Under the pieces are notes generated by a model. The model saw only the letters and a program-made list of their open reading frames with translations, did no database searches and was not told the DNA's origin. A DNA stretch of 64,000 bases from Hetaerina americana (taxonomy: Eukaryota > Arthropoda > Insecta > Odonata > Calopterygidae): the NCBI GenBank assembly GCA_022747635.1, contig JAKTNV010000012.1:552001-616000 (forward strand). Direction: 5' to 3'. The number at the start of each line of letters is the position of its first letter. The first letter of the stretch is position 1. Positions 24,740 through 37,149 of the stretch are shown here, piece by piece. The position numbers were made by a program, and so were the translations under genes.

Positions 24740-26918
24740 ACCAAAACCAAGATTATGATACAAAATCTTATCTAGTGGCAAAATATGACTCATAAAATTT
24801 TTGACACAAATTCAATTCCACCCCGAGTGTGCTTTGATCTTGCCTATTTGTCAAGGATGCCCAGGAATGGGTGTGAGCAGATATTTTCATCATGTTAGCA
24901 TCAAGTTGAAGTTTGGATGCCCTATTTCCACAAGTAGGAGCAACTCAACAGGGAGGATTAAGTTGAACTCATCCCATAAGATAGTTTCGTGGTGTCTGAA
25001 CTGCCTCATTTGGTGGAGTTATGTACCATGGGAGATAGATAAACATCTGAGGTGTTATCCGTAATCCAGGAGTGAGGAGGAGATCCCAATCACCTCTTTT
25101 TGTATCCTGCATGCCAAAAAGCATTGCCACCAATGGTGAGGTATCCAGAAGCAAATTATAGATCTCTGGCAGGAGAATGGGGGCAAAGTGGGGACCCTGG
25201 AATCCGCTAGGGTAGCACAGGAAAGGGTGGCACCATCCAAAAAAATAATCATCTGGTAATGATGGCTGCTTGGGGAATCCATGCACAGTGGTATAATCAT
25301 TAAAATTGAACGGTTGAAGAATTAAGCACCGCATGCAATCAATCCCCCAAATCATTAACTGCCTTCCGACTCTTCCTTGATCCAGTCAACGAGACATGCT
25401 GGCTGACCTCAGTTCTCCTCCCGCACCAATGCAATAAAAGTTTTTCCTCATACTATTGCAGTCTTTTTTACTTAAGTGTATGAAAATGTTTTAATTAATT
25501 CAGTATTGACAGGGCAGCCATTTATTTGGAAAACTGAGAAAACATGGAATAATAATGATTTTTATTTGGTATCAAATACCAGGATTTCAGGAAATTTAAA
25601 AAAAAAAGCCCTGGAAAAATACTTTCTTTGGTTCTTTGCCTTTATACTCTCAAATAGAAGTGAAAGTGAAAACAGTTTGGTAATTTTTAAAAAGGTAGTC
25701 TTGAGTTGATAATTTTTCTTCAGGTTTTTGAGCTCCTTACCCTAAATTATAACAAAATTACAAAAAAGATTTGATTGCTTAATCCATGCATAACCAGGGA
25801 TGCTTCATTGTTGTATCATACCATTGCAAATAAAACAGTTGCTGTAGTGGTTTAGTTTAAAATATTTTGTGGTTCCCTTTTGATTCATTTAGCACTCAAC
25901 AGCATTGCGTAAGGATTTTTCAAGTACACCAGCAAAAAAAATGTCATTACATTGAATTTCTGCAGCTTCAAGTCCCTCAGGGTCCCCCAGCACCCTAGCC
26001 AGGGTATTAAATGCTGGCTGTTCTGAAAGCACATTCACGTGTACTTTTGAGTCTGAAAACTCTCAGTTGCCATCAAATGTTATATTAATTCTAAATAATA
26101 TTATCAAATGTCTTCCACATATTATAATGCCTCACTGTTATGGGTGCAAATGATGCTGCAGCTAAACTTCTTGGAGAATTGATGAGGCAATACTCTGAGA
26201 TCTTTATCATGTTCAAAGTATGGGAGGATTTGAAGTTCAAATGCAATTGCAACGCAAACAGAAACATAGCAGACTAATAATCTACATCACCGAAATTCTC
26301 ACCTGATTTTTTTATAGGTGATGATGATAAAAGCATACCACTTATAGTGATGATGAAAACAAAGGACACTTTCATGGAAGTTATGCGTTATTGTAACGGA
26401 TCTCATATTTATGAATGTATGCTCCTGATGACTGTCGGTCAAGGAGTTAATTCTGTAATGTTGGAAGGGATGTGCCACATCCACCATATCCACTTAATCA
26501 TACAATTTCTCTGTGCATAGTGTTAATAAATTTTTCAGATAATTAGCAATATCCCTTGTATCCTCTCTCATTAACAATCAGCGTTGAATTTGTATAGGCA
26601 GGTGGCACCACAAGAGGAAGTTATGGGAAATTGTGAGTCAAACAGGGCCAATGAAGGAATTTATTTCCCATCACACAGTTCGTTAAAACAATAGAGTAGA
26701 GATAATCTTGTATGACAATTTGAAGTACCGAAAACATAACAGAGCTAAGTGCAAATAATAACCGGTCACACAGGTGTCTTATGACCTATCACACCCTCAA
26801 AATGGTAAAGCAGTGTGTAGTAAATCGATCATGCCCATGTTGACATGTTACTGCAACAGTTGGCATTGTTATTTGTAAGTCTTAAGTGATTATTTTGTGG
26901 TGTGTTGTATTTTTGCAG
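24740..26918. other. Probable first visible intron side of Raver, no exon found
   Basis: CpG-poor sequence upstream of the first detected Raver exon, which opens with a consensus acceptor (TTTTTGCAG at 26,910-26,918). An upstream coding exon for the start of RRM1 is required but not recognised here. The minus-strand frame 25,355-24,969 (128 residues) matches nothing I know. Confidence 0.45.
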
Positions 26919-27213
26919 GAAGTGCGGGAGCTCCTTTCAGACTTTCCAGTTCAGTCAGTGCTGATGATTGGCTCTGGTACTGGATCTGGCATGGCACGAG
27001 TGGCACTGGAAGACCCGGAGATGCTCGAAGACTGGGATCGTGAGCGCATATTCCTCCTCCGAAGTCAGCGCTTGCCAGTCATGCCATCACCCACAGAAAT
27101 GATGCTGTGCATTGCTCGCCTGCCTCTTGATTACACCGAGGAGCAGTTTACATGTCTCGTTTGTTGCTGTGGAGAAGTCAGTCGCAGCTTTCTTATGATC
27201 AGTGAGAAGACAG
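26919..27213 (+). CDS. raver: Raver exon A (end of RRM1, start of RRM2)
   Basis: Opens after TTTTTGCAG in phase 0 with [10 protein letters not shown], which corresponds to helix 1 of RRM1, so strand 1 with its RNP2 must be on an upstream exon. It ends ISEKT plus one base, with donor G|GTGAGT at 27,214. It carries RRM2 RNP2 (LCIARL). Confidence 0.92.
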
Positions 27214-30200
27214 GTGAGTGAGTTGAGATAGGTGCCATTTCCATTAAATAGAGCAATACTTTTTTTGGATGACGGTGGCCAATCAAATATGTGTTTATAT
27301 TAGGCCCTCAATACAAAGGAGCGTATCACAGAAGAATGTTAAGTATTAGCGTATTATTTGAAGGCACTCTTAAGCTGATATATCTGCACAGAAAATAGCA
27401 AAAAAATAGGTTATTAGTTGACCTGTTGGCAGGCTTCAGTGAACAATTTGAAGTGTGCATGTAGTGAAATACCATTTTGGGCAATAATATATTTTTGGCA
27501 ATGTTATACCAGCCCCGGTGGTGGCGAAGTAAAGTCCTCGTCTGCCAACCCAAGGGTCACGGGTTTGATTCCCACGTGGGTGAGCTTATCCTCCACCTAG
27601 GGCTTGGGTGTTTATAATTGCGTCCATTGTTATCATTGATAATTGTCCGATGTAAAGGCCAAAAAGTGCTGTTTTTGGACTAATGCTAAATAAATGTGTG
27701 AATAGTGCCTCTCTTTAGTGTTTAATTTGCAACTTGCTTCTGCTTTTGTAACCTTTTGGTTGGTATAACCTAAAATGTCTGTTTTCTATGCATTTCACTG
27801 CTCTGATATCTACACTTACTGTCTTGATTGAAAGATAATTGCATTGTTTTGTTCAACTAGTTTTATGGTTGATTACACGGGTTATTGGTAGACATAGAAG
27901 GATTATCTAAGTATGGAGAAAGTGTTGTATATTGTGCTACATAAACATTGAATTGTATGCATGACAACTTCGGTTTTTTACCATTCTTAATTTTTTTTCT
28001 GAAAAATGTTTCCAAACATCTTTTCAGGTGAAAGCAAAGGCTATGGATTTGTGGAATACACAACCAAAGAGTCTGCACTTCATGCCAAAAATGTGCTGGA
28101 TGGAAAGCAGATTGAAAATTGGGTGCTATGTTGTGATTGGTTGGATTCCAGCCATGTAACGTTTGAGTCTTTACATTCTAAGTGCCTCTATGTGGATCAA
28201 CTGCCTCAAGACTTTCGTGATATGGGCGAGTTTCGTAAAGTATTCAGCTCTGTAGTCAACCCTCCATATTGCCAGGTATTTATGCTTGTCTGTTGATATA
28301 TTAATGTATTTTCTCTCTTTATTGAATCAAATTTCTCTATTCTGTGGCATGCTTCCTTTTATTCCTGCCCACATTTTGAGTGAACCCTGCAATCCACACT
28401 TAACTCATTCACTGAGTATATCTTACTATAAGGCATGGCTACTAAAGGTTCATCGATAATTTACACCCATGTGTGATTCATCTTTGCATTTCCTGTGTCA
28501 TTCGAATGTAACAGCCGTCTAGTAATTTTGTCGAGAGTATGTGGAAAATCAATATGCCCCCAAAGCACATGAGGAAATGATACTCAGGGGATAATTAATG
28601 TCATTGCAACTCTCAATTTCTGGTCAACACCATCACAGTCATAGATGTAACTTGAGATGGTACCCATATGCTCACTGGCAGTAAATTTGATGCAGTCATG
28701 GTGAAAATAATGCTCGAATTAGAAGGTAATAAAAAAATATTTTTGGCTAAATGCAGACAAAGTGCTATAATGACTTCATGACAAGTGAAAGAAAGAATTA
28801 TGAATAGAGAGTGTTATAAATTAAATATATATAGCTCATTTGGTCTCAGCCGGTCTCAGCTTAATGTATCTACTATAATGCTAGAAAATCATTTTTTTAG
28901 AGGTACAAAATTTTTTCTGGATTTTTAATAATATTTCAGCTGGGCTTAAATTGGCTTTATAGTTTATTTCCATCAGAAAATTTTAAAAAAATGCATCTCT
29001 TGAACTTTTGCTTTTTTTAATAACTAAATATTAATAATTTTTTATCATAATATTGTGAGCTTCAAACACAGTGACCTGTAAATACCCTCTTTTTTAAACC
29101 ACCCAATTAATTATCCTGGAATACCTATATGAACTACGAATTTTTGATGGGCAAATCCTATTTATCGAATTTCTCCTTCATAGCAAATAATTTTCTTGTA
29201 CATTATGTGGCTGGGCTGGAGAGGAAAATTGGCACACACTGTCATTTTGAGGAAATTTATTTCAAAGAGATTAATTGTCTTCAAAAAAATATGATAGCAT
29301 CAAACAATCCTGTGCTCTGATGATCAATATTTGTTTATGTTAAACACCTCTGCATGATAGTCTGGTGGTTAAATCCTGATGGGTAAATTCCGTGTTATCT
29401 ATCGTAAACCAACCTTCTGGTTAATTGGTGTGGTGTAACAATAGGCTGTCCTTAAAAAAAGAAATCCATTTTCTCTCATGCATGTATGCTTTTGAGTTCT
29501 AAATGTCTTGTAGTTAGACATTTATTCACACACTGAGAGACCCAGTTGGTGCATTTGTGATGGCTCATATTTATGCTTTCAATTGCAGATAGCCCTAAAA
29601 AATGGCTGCCCCCAGAACTGGGGATTGGTAGAATATAACTCAGCAGAGGATGCTGAACACACCCAAGTCTCGCTTCATGGCTATCAGCTGAAAGGCCAGA
29701 ATATACGCATCTCATACTACATCCCTGGTGTCCGTGCTATAAATCTATACCTAAAGCTGCTGAATGACTCTGTAAGTATTTTTGCTACTTAGGCATTTAC
29801 ATTAAGAAGTGTATTTTTCTTGAGAAATAGTATTTTCCAAGTTTTATCCTCTTCCTGGAGGATGAACTTCATTTTAGGTGCTGATTCACATACATTTATT
29901 TCTAAATCAGTCCTGAGGAATATCATCCATTACTTTGGCAGCACTCAATATAGAATGGTTATCAAGAGAGTAGTGTTCATAAAAAGGCATATGTTAGGTA
30001 CTCATCAAATGATTGTGCATATGTAGAAGCTAGACTTCTTGGATCGAAACCTGAAAATCAATTTTTGATCCTTATAAAATTTGGTATACAGGGAGAAGGT
30101 ATTGGATAAGGTTGTCTTTCACTACTACCTCTCTCATATGAAATGCAGCGTTTTCCCACAGCTTGTCACCATCCCTGTTTGATGATATACAGCCTCTGTA

Positions 30201-33200
30201 AAACACTACATTTTCAAGGCTGGTATTTCAAATGGCATCACCATAATAATATACAGCTTTCAGGAGAATTTTAGGGCATAAATAGTACTTTCAAGTATAT
30301 AAAGTCAAATGCAAAATATTGTGCTGTTTGGGATATTGGTTTTCAATCGAAAGACACATTGCTTCTAAATAAATGTTGTATCTCTCTGAAAAATATTAAG
30401 GCCATCTTTGTTATTGATGGAAGATTTTATTTTTTAACATAAGCCTTGACCTTGCTTTATTATTTCAGGGTAGCAAAGGGAAATCTGCTCTATTACCAGA
30501 TCCTCCAGCACCAGCAGTGTTCCAGCAACTTCAGAACTTAGCCAAGCAAAATCCAATATGTAAGTTTAACTCTTGGTTATAATGTATATAGATAATAAAC
30601 TAATGAAATATTGTGGAACCTCGTGCGACAATCATAATTTGTTCCAAGATCTTTCATATAAAATGAAACACTCATTTAATGAATTAATTTTTCGCTAATA
30701 AATTAATGTAAAATATGAAAAAGACATTCTATGTATGAATAAAATTATGGTTTATTCATCAAAAATTAGTCATTCATTGTTTAGAATTGTGGGTAACGTT
30801 CATCTTTTCTTCTATCAAGGAATGAAGCAACCAGGAATGAGAACTCAAAATATAAAAACAAATAAAATTCTAATAAATAGTTCATTATTTATAACACGTA
30901 CCATATTCCTTCTTGCTAGAAATCTGTCCAGAGATATTTGTTCTTACTGATGCTTCGACATTGTGTAACAGTGCGACTCAGCATTATCATTTAATAAATT
31001 TCTGGTGCTCAGAGCCACTGCCTTTTTAGGGTGATGCTTTGTATGCATGGTAAAATGCAACAGTTTCCCATGATCTGCGCATCACATTTAGCTTGTTGTT
31101 TTGGAATTTACAATTCTTGAAGGCTCCTTAAGTTTCTGAATGGATAACAAGAAGGGGTTTAATTTTCAAAATGCCTCTTGCATTTGTGCAAAATAGCAGC
31201 GTGAAACCAACTTTCATTTGCTTGTGGCCGGGAAATGCATTTGCCTCTACTGTTACGTGTACATATAGAGGTTTCCGAGAGAAAGACCTGTCTCAACATA
31301 ATTAAAACCTGATGCAGCAGGTAAACTTCAGAATCTTCGAGCTTCTTGTAGTCACCAATAATGTTCTCTGCTGCCTTTGAGTCAGAGCTTGTTGCTTCAT
31401 CATAAATCACAATGCTGTGGGTACCAGTTCTTCTCTTAAACTTCTTGAACCACACACGGCTCCCCTCAAATACTTCTTCAGTTTTGATGATCTTGGCATC
31501 TGCTTAACGGGGTTGGCAAAAATCACTTTCACCTTCTAACTAACTATATTCTCATTAATAGTGGTGTATTGCTATTGCTTTTCCTTTTTTCATATTATAA
31601 GCAACCTTTCAACAAGTTGAGAATACGTAACCTGTTATGTCACTCTCTTAGAAGCATCTATCGCCTTAATCTTGTCCATGTTCCTGAAGGAATGGCAAAT
31701 TGTTAATGTCAACCGATTGTGTGTGCAAGATCAGCCACACTCACAGCTTATGCCCACTTTTCAATGATTTTAATCTTTATTTATATTGTTATTTTTATTC
31801 TTTGATGGCTGTCTTCTTGGGAATTTTTCTTTGGTGGCATTTTAAAAACTATGCCTAAAATCTATTATGCTCTGCACAAAAAATCATGAATAATATGTCT
31901 GAAAGCAAGTTTGGAAAAATGCGTAATCGCTAGCAACACCTAGATGCTAGTGGAATGAGCATTAAACATAAACTAATGTAACAGGCGTGGAATTATTCCG
32001 GAACTCCTCTCTCCCCATCACTCATTAAGGGAAAAGTCTCTCACTAAGTAAGTCGTTTTGGTCAAATATTTTTGCTCACTATGCAAATTACTTGCTATGT
32101 GCGGTGCTCATTGAGTGACGTTCCACCATAGTCTGTCTCCACCATCTGTTCCACCATATCTGTTGAATAAAACTATATAAATTTAAGTGCTTGAGCCTAC
32201 CCTATTCTAACTTGAGACTCCCAAGATCTCGTCTGTGTAGCTTTGTATATTCTTCACTTGCACATGGTTGTGTGGGGGAGTTAGGACACATTTTGAATTG
32301 CTTATGGATAAGGGTTTTTTATGGTTATACCTGTTAATCAAAACTTTCTCTAAAATCTCTAAACTGAAATCATTTTAAAATTTAAAAAAGATTATGTTAT
32401 GATCATTGGTTTCAAAGGATAACAATCTAATATCAATTCAATTAATGGACTACCTGCAATATACTATCATGGAAATCTTTCCTCCGTTGCAGTTGCCCAG
32501 AATCTTCAGTACATAATATTGACCCAGATTCTGAGTCTTCAGAATAAGGGCAATGGAGGTGAAAACCAAAAGAAAGAAGTTGCGGCTCCAAAAAATACCA
32601 AAATTGGTGGAATGCCAAGTGGTAATGGCATCCAGAGGGGACCGGGTGCCTCTGCCATTGGAGGGCCAAGTGTGGAAGAGTGCGGCAGTGCGCCCATTGG
32701 CGACAACACCCGTGCTGCATTGGTCATCCTCTTGGCTGCACAAATGCAGGCCCAGATGGGCAACAACCACCCTTCCCTCCTGGGAAACCCACAGATGTTG
32801 GCCACACTACAGAGTCTGTTGAAGCAAAGTGGTCCCACAGCTACAATCGTCCCTCCAAGTGCACCCGGCCCGAGCGGAATGGGCGAGATGCCGCCTGGAG
32901 TGCAGCACCCACCCCCCTACACATTTGGCCCAGGGCACATCATGCCCCCTGAGAGTCGGAAAATTCCAATTAAAAATGGATTCATGAAAGGCATGCAAAA
33001 GGTACGCTGCTGCGCTTCCATTACACAGTGGTCGCCATGTACGTTGAAAACTGCTGAGGAATCTCAGACTTTATTACCTCCTGGAAAAATCTGATAATGC
33101 TGCTTTCTTTGGAGATACTTTGGAATTTCTCAAAAATTAGCCTTGTGATATCAGATGACATCAGGGTAATCATTAATAATCACAAACTTGATCACTCCTG

Positions 33201-36200
33201 TGAAGTGTTTTCCAGGCACCAAAATGATGAACTTAAAATTAAGATGTTATTTGCAGGGAAACAGGCTCCATGTTGCAAGTCAATTAGACTGCAGTCATTA
33301 TTTGAATACATACCATTTGGACAATGTGAGATAATTTCACAGCTAGTGGCTGGATTCACTGAATCCCTTCTCCAATATCTCTGCATTTGAATTTACCCAT
33401 TTTTTCACTCTGAGTTAGTCCAGCAACCCGAACTGGGAGCTAGAGTATCAGTTCTTGAAAAGCTGTAGCAAGGAAGAAGGAGATGAACTCTTCCTTGTTC
33501 ATACAAGTTTTAAATAAGTTGCTCATAACCCCTGCTGCCCACATATACATACGTATTGGTGAGCCCTCTTGGGGCGAGAAAGACATGTGGTAGTTTCTTG
33601 GATGTTGAGCTGTAGTAAATGCAACTTACGCATGGGAATGGCTGTGGAAATTTTTGTCTCTTTGCTTCAAGTCCACAATTGTATATCTTCTATGAATATC
33701 TTTTATGACCCTAAGTTTAAACAATATTTAGGTGCAATATGCAGTTTTTAGTGAAATTACATTTATTATGTGGTGAAAAAATGGACTTGGGGCAAATGTT
33801 TGTTTGTATATGAAGTAATAATGGGCATTGAGCATTTATTTTGAGATAAAAAACTCACATGACTGTGGAGAATACATGGCAACTTCTGATATGTTGTTGC
33901 ACATTGTAGTGCATTCAGATTTACAAGAAAGAGGCAAAATTTCTGTATATTTTGAAATAATGGAATGAGACTGGGTTTTGCCTGCACATAAATATCTTAA
34001 ATGTTGTCTATTGCCAAAAGGCCAGAATATTTGCTAAAACAAAATATTCATGCATCTCTTTAGTAGTATGAACACTTTGTTTGCATGGTATATTTACAAT
34101 GACTGTAAAATATCATTCCATCTAGGTGACTTTTAGCAACTCCAATTCAATATTCCAAAAATTCCTCTAGTCAGGGTGAAGGTGGCAGGGTTGAGAATTC
34201 AAAAGCATTGAACAATTGCAAGGAAGTTACTCATGCTCTTTGGCAACTGCATGTATTGCAAAATTTTTCTGGATAAGGTAACTTGTTTCAGCTGATAATT
34301 CAGGTGAATGCGAGGCATAGTTATTGTATCATGTCTTTGTTAATGAATTTATTTTACTTGCAGTTTGCCAATATTTAATACCTTTTACAATATTTCCCAA
34401 TTTGTCAACATTGTGCCCCTAAATTAATAATTTTCATTTATGCTCGCATCAAAGTGCCTTAGTAGTGTGTTATAGAAAGTTTCTGCACATCATTTTTCTA
34501 CCAATGCCAGACAAAATTTTCTTCCTCTGTGTGTCACAGAAAGTGCCATATTGACGATTTGAGAGTGTCGTAAAACATGTGTGATTTCTTTCAAATTGCT
34601 GGAGGTTTATCAGATTGATTATTTCCAATTTATAAAATATTTTCATTCCATACTCTATCAAATTAAATTTCAGTTCTGTACTTGGGAAGGCCATTAAATA
34701 AATGAAATACTGATGTGGATAAAAATGTGAAACATAAAAAGTATATCATTCCTGAGAATTTATCAATTATATGTATTCGTATATCCTGATTTCCTGCCTA
34801 TTTAATAGGCCCTGAGCATTTTCAAAACCAAACTTACTCCAGTCATTTAACTGCGTCTTTTCACATGAAAGAGAGATTGCATTATTTATTATTCAACTTT
34901 TGTTTCAATTTGTAATTACTGCAGAAATGGCTAATTAATCTTTTTTGTGGTGAAAATTTGTATTGCTAAGAGTTATTGTCAAGGTATACCTAGATATATA
35001 TGAAAACTACAGCTCATGTACCGCCATGGGAAAAATCTTAATTTTTACAAAATAGTAATATTGATGGTCCCTAGCTCTGTTATGTATGTCAAGATTCTAT
35101 TTTGTTGTAAGCCTTCCTATTGAGGAGATGTAATTCAAAAGTTTCTGTGCTAGTTCTTATGTATTTGCATTTACTGCACATTCCTTTTTCTAAAAAATGG
35201 AGTTGCTTTTGCTTCATTTTATGTCATTAATTTCCCATTGGAGTAGCAATGAATTCCCACAGGATGCAAAAGTATTTTATTTTATCAAAGGACTAATGAA
35301 AAATTTTATCATTTTGTGAATTTGAAGTCATGAAGTAATCCATTAGATACTTCACGAAAACCTCATTCTATTTTATTGGCTTGTGAACTCAGAGTAAAGC
35401 AGGAGACCTAATGGAGGGGTAAAGCCTCGATTCTGAAGTATCGCCTAAAAGTGTGTGTTCACCATTGTCCTGTCAACCTTTGTTTTGCTTGTTTTTATAT
35501 TTTTTTTTAGGTTTTCAAACTAATAAATAAAATTAGGCTCATTTTATCATACGAGTAAAGAATATTATGAAAATGCAAGCTGAAAGTGTGTGAATTTGGA
35601 AACATTTTCAACTACACTCAGATATTTTATGCATATGATTATTTTTAGCATTGCAGAAACACACAAATACGATGTAGAGGAAAAGGTCTGGCTTATCAAA
35701 TTGTAAAGTGGCACGTCCTGTTTCCCCTAAAAGTTTTACCCTGTAATTGATGTTACTAATAATGTACCCCGTTATTCTTGCACACAGGTGCCACTTCTCC
35801 CCAACCCACCGTCCTCAACCACGAGCCCTCCCCCAGCTGAGACAACCCCCAGTGGCTCTCCATTTGCCAACCCAGCCACTAAAGACTTGGCAGCCACTGT
35901 CATGGGTCATAACACACTCCCCCCTGCAATCCAAGACATAGCCTCATTCTGGAATGGCTTACTGGCACAGCTTCAAAACCAGAACAGTATAAGCCCGGAT
36001 TCTTCCTTATCCATGAACAAGAATTCAATATATGATCTCCACCACTTGGGATTCAATGCTGAGAACTTATTGATGGGTGAGGAATTGCAAGGAATTAACT
36101 TCCCGATGCCCAGCTTGCCCAATCCACATGGGAAAGTGTCCCTCCCGCAGTCGCATCCACTCGAGGCAGAGCAGGGAATACCCTTCCCAGACATGCACAT

Positions 36201-37149
36201 CCCTGGCGATCTTCAGCAGACCATCACCACGCTCCTGGACAATGCACACAACTTGAACCGCCTACTTGGCAATTTGACAAATGCCATGCAGTCAAATCCG
36301 GGAGGGTGTGGGCTGCCAGTGGGCACCAGCGGGCCACTGCCGGCTTCACAGGGCCTGCCTGCTCCACCCCGGCCTCCTCCCCCCCCGCACCTCACGCCTG
36401 CGTACCCATTTGTCGGCCAGTCGATGGGCACACAGCCCATGGCCATGTCGGACCGCATTATGGGTGCGCTCCTGCGTGCCGGTGTGCCACCCCGTGGAGC
36501 TTCCTCCTCTCCACCCGAGCGCCGCTGGCCTCACCACGTCCCCCCATCCTCTGCACCCATGGCCCAGAGGATGGCCACCCCACGATCACCCATGCAAGTA
36601 GATCACCGCCTCCGTGCACCCCCTCCGGGCAGTGGCCAGCCTCCACCGCCCCCGGGATCCATGGCACCACCCCCTCCAGGGCGCCAGGCAATCCTAGCAT
36701 CTCCCATACGGCAGCAGCGTGGCGGTGTGTTCCCCCCACACCTTGTGGGCGGGCATGGGATGCACGAGCCCATGGGGTTCCTTGCCGATGTGAAGGGTGG
36801 AGGCATGGGGTCAGCATTTGGGCCGGGTTGGGCAGCCGCAGCGGGGGGGAGTGGGAATGCTGAGGGGCCATTTCTCAACCCACCCTCGGGGCCGCAGTTC
36901 AGGGCCCTGGGGAGCCCACCTGGAGGGATGATCCCAGGGATCTGGGCACACCCAGGGGCGGCCACTTCCCTCCTTGGCTCGCCCCCAACTGCGGCCACAT
37001 TGGTGGCACCAGCTGGGCAGAAGCGGAAATACGAGCACATCCTGCCATCTCCAGAGCCAAGCCCTGAGGGGAATTACATCGGCCAACACTCTCAAGGTTT
37101 GGGAGGTCACTATGCAGACTCATACTTTAAAAGGAAAAAGAAGAACTAG
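26919..37149 (+). CDS. raver: Raver homologue (ribonucleoprotein PTB-binding), 5' partial, six exons
   Basis: Joined exons 26,919-27,213, 28,028-28,275, 29,589-29,771, 30,469-30,559, 32,493-33,001 and 35,788-37,149 give 2,688 nt: 895 residues plus a stop, with every junction in phase. Order: end of RRM1 (1-~58), RRM2 (RNP2 LCIARL 63-68, RNP1 KGYGFVEY 102-109), RRM3 (RNP2 LYVDQL 152-157, RNP1-like NWGLVEY 191-197), a long Gly/Pro/Met-rich low-complexity region, SLLGSPP (836-842) and a C-terminus with PSPEPSPEG...[21 protein letters not shown]. The three RRMs plus this C-terminal block are diagnostic of Raver proteins, and SLLGxPP is the motif by which vertebrate Raver1 contacts the RRM2 of PTB. 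In vertebrates Raver is a co-regulator of PTB-dependent splicing. The N-terminus lies on an unseen exon. Raver1 versus Raver2 orthology cannot be decided. Confidence 0.93.
27507..27716 (+). repeat. tRNA-derived SINE of another family in Raver intron
   Basis: CAGCCCCGGTGGTGGCGAAG supplies the A-box region and CACGGGTTTGATTCCCACG the B-box; the body ends with GGACTAATGCTAAATAAATG. The body does not match the five-copy SINE family in this window. It is inserted in the sense orientation between the first two visible Raver exons. Confidence 0.65.
28028..28275 (+). CDS. raver: Raver exon B (RRM2 core, start of RRM3)
   Basis: Acceptor TTTTCAG at 28,021-28,027; the first two bases complete a glycine codon split across the intron, giving [15 protein letters not shown]. 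It encodes RRM2 RNP1 and RRM3 RNP2 (KCLYVDQLP), and ends ...NPPYCQ with donor CAG|GTATTT. Confidence 0.93.
29589..29771 (+). CDS. raver: Raver exon C (RRM3 core)
   Basis: Acceptor AATTGCAG, phase 0, [16 protein letters not shown] (degenerate RNP1), then the last strand [12 protein letters not shown] and LYLKLLNDS; donor TCT|GTAAGT. CQ|IALKNG across the junction aligns with the RRM3 of vertebrate Raver1. Confidence 0.92.
30469..30559 (+). CDS. raver: Raver exon D (post-RRM linker)
   Basis: Short 91-nt exon with acceptor TATTTCAG and donor AT|GTAAGT, encoding [20 protein letters not shown] and [10 protein letters not shown]. The leucine/asparagine-rich helix after a GKxLLPxP phrase is conserved after RRM3 in Raver proteins. 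It is shorter than usual automated length cut-offs and would be missed without splice reading. Confidence 0.88.
31010..31505 (-). pseudogene. Tigger/pogo-type transposase remnant in Raver intron
   Basis: The minus strand reads [22 protein letters not shown] then [39 protein letters not shown], and after a frame change [19 protein letters not shown] and [20 protein letters not shown]. This is the DDE-domain start of Tigger/pogo (CENP-B-related) transposases. The first catalytic aspartate expected in the QVFNxDETG position is lost (QVFLSETS) and the frame is interrupted, so it is inactive. It lies in the 1.9-kb intron between exons D and E, antisense to Raver. Confidence 0.8.
32493..33001 (+). 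CDS. raver: Raver exon E (low-complexity region, possible PTB-contact motif)
   Basis: Acceptor CCGTTGCAG; two bases complete a phenylalanine codon. It encodes [19 protein letters not shown], a leucine-rich helix, then a Gly/Pro/Gln-rich stretch that includes [10 protein letters not shown] (SLLG at residues 367-370), an imperfect match to the PTB-contact motif. It ends GFMKGMQK with donor AAG|GTACGC. Confidence 0.88.
33002..35787 (+). other. raver: Raver intron between exons E and F (2.8 kb)
   Basis: AT-rich, CpG-poor intron with donor GTACGC and acceptor CACACAG. I see no repeat or hidden exon in it. Confidence 0.75.
35788..37149 (+). CDS. raver: Raver terminal exon (proline-rich tail and conserved C-terminus)
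   Basis: Acceptor TTGCACACAG, phase 0, 453 residues to the TAG at 37,147. It is rich in proline, glycine and methionine with no predicted fold. The last 53 residues contain SLLGSPP (36,967-36,987), [18 protein letters not shown] and [12 protein letters not shown], the conserved Raver C-terminus with a basic, nuclear-localisation-like ending. The exon is GC-rich compared with the introns, which gives long spurious frames in the other five readings. Confidence 0.93.
   Translation: MPLLPNPPSSTTSPPPAETTPSGSPFANPATKDLAATVMGHNTLPPAIQDIASFWNGLLAQLQNQNSISPDSSLSMNKNSIYDLHHLGFNAENLLMGEELQGINFPMPSLPNPHGKVSLPQSHPLEAEQGIPFPDMHIPGDLQQTITTLLDNAHNLNRLLGNLTNAMQSNPGGCGLPVGTSGPLPASQGLPAPPRPPPPPHLTPAYPFVGQSMGTQPMAMSDRIMGALLRAGVPPRGASSSPPERRWPHHVPPSSAPMAQRMATPRSPMQVDHRLRAPPPGSGQPPPPPGSMAPPPPGRQAILASPIRQQRGGVFPPHLVGGHGMHEPMGFLADVKGGGMGSAFGPGWAAAAGGSGNAEGPFLNPPSGPQFRALGSPPGGMIPGIWAHPGAATSLLGSPPTAATLVAPAGQKRKYEHILPSPEPSPEGNYIGQHSQGLGGHYADSYFKRKKKN

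Noticed and set aside
24969..25355. 128-residue minus-strand frame, considered as a Harbinger-type or Helitron piece
   Set aside because: None of the expected catalytic or zinc motifs could be matched.
36203..37123. Several 60-145-residue frames on both strands within the Raver terminal exon
   Set aside because: Shadows of the GC-rich proline/glycine coding sequence; the Raver frame is fixed by splicing phase and the conserved C-terminus.
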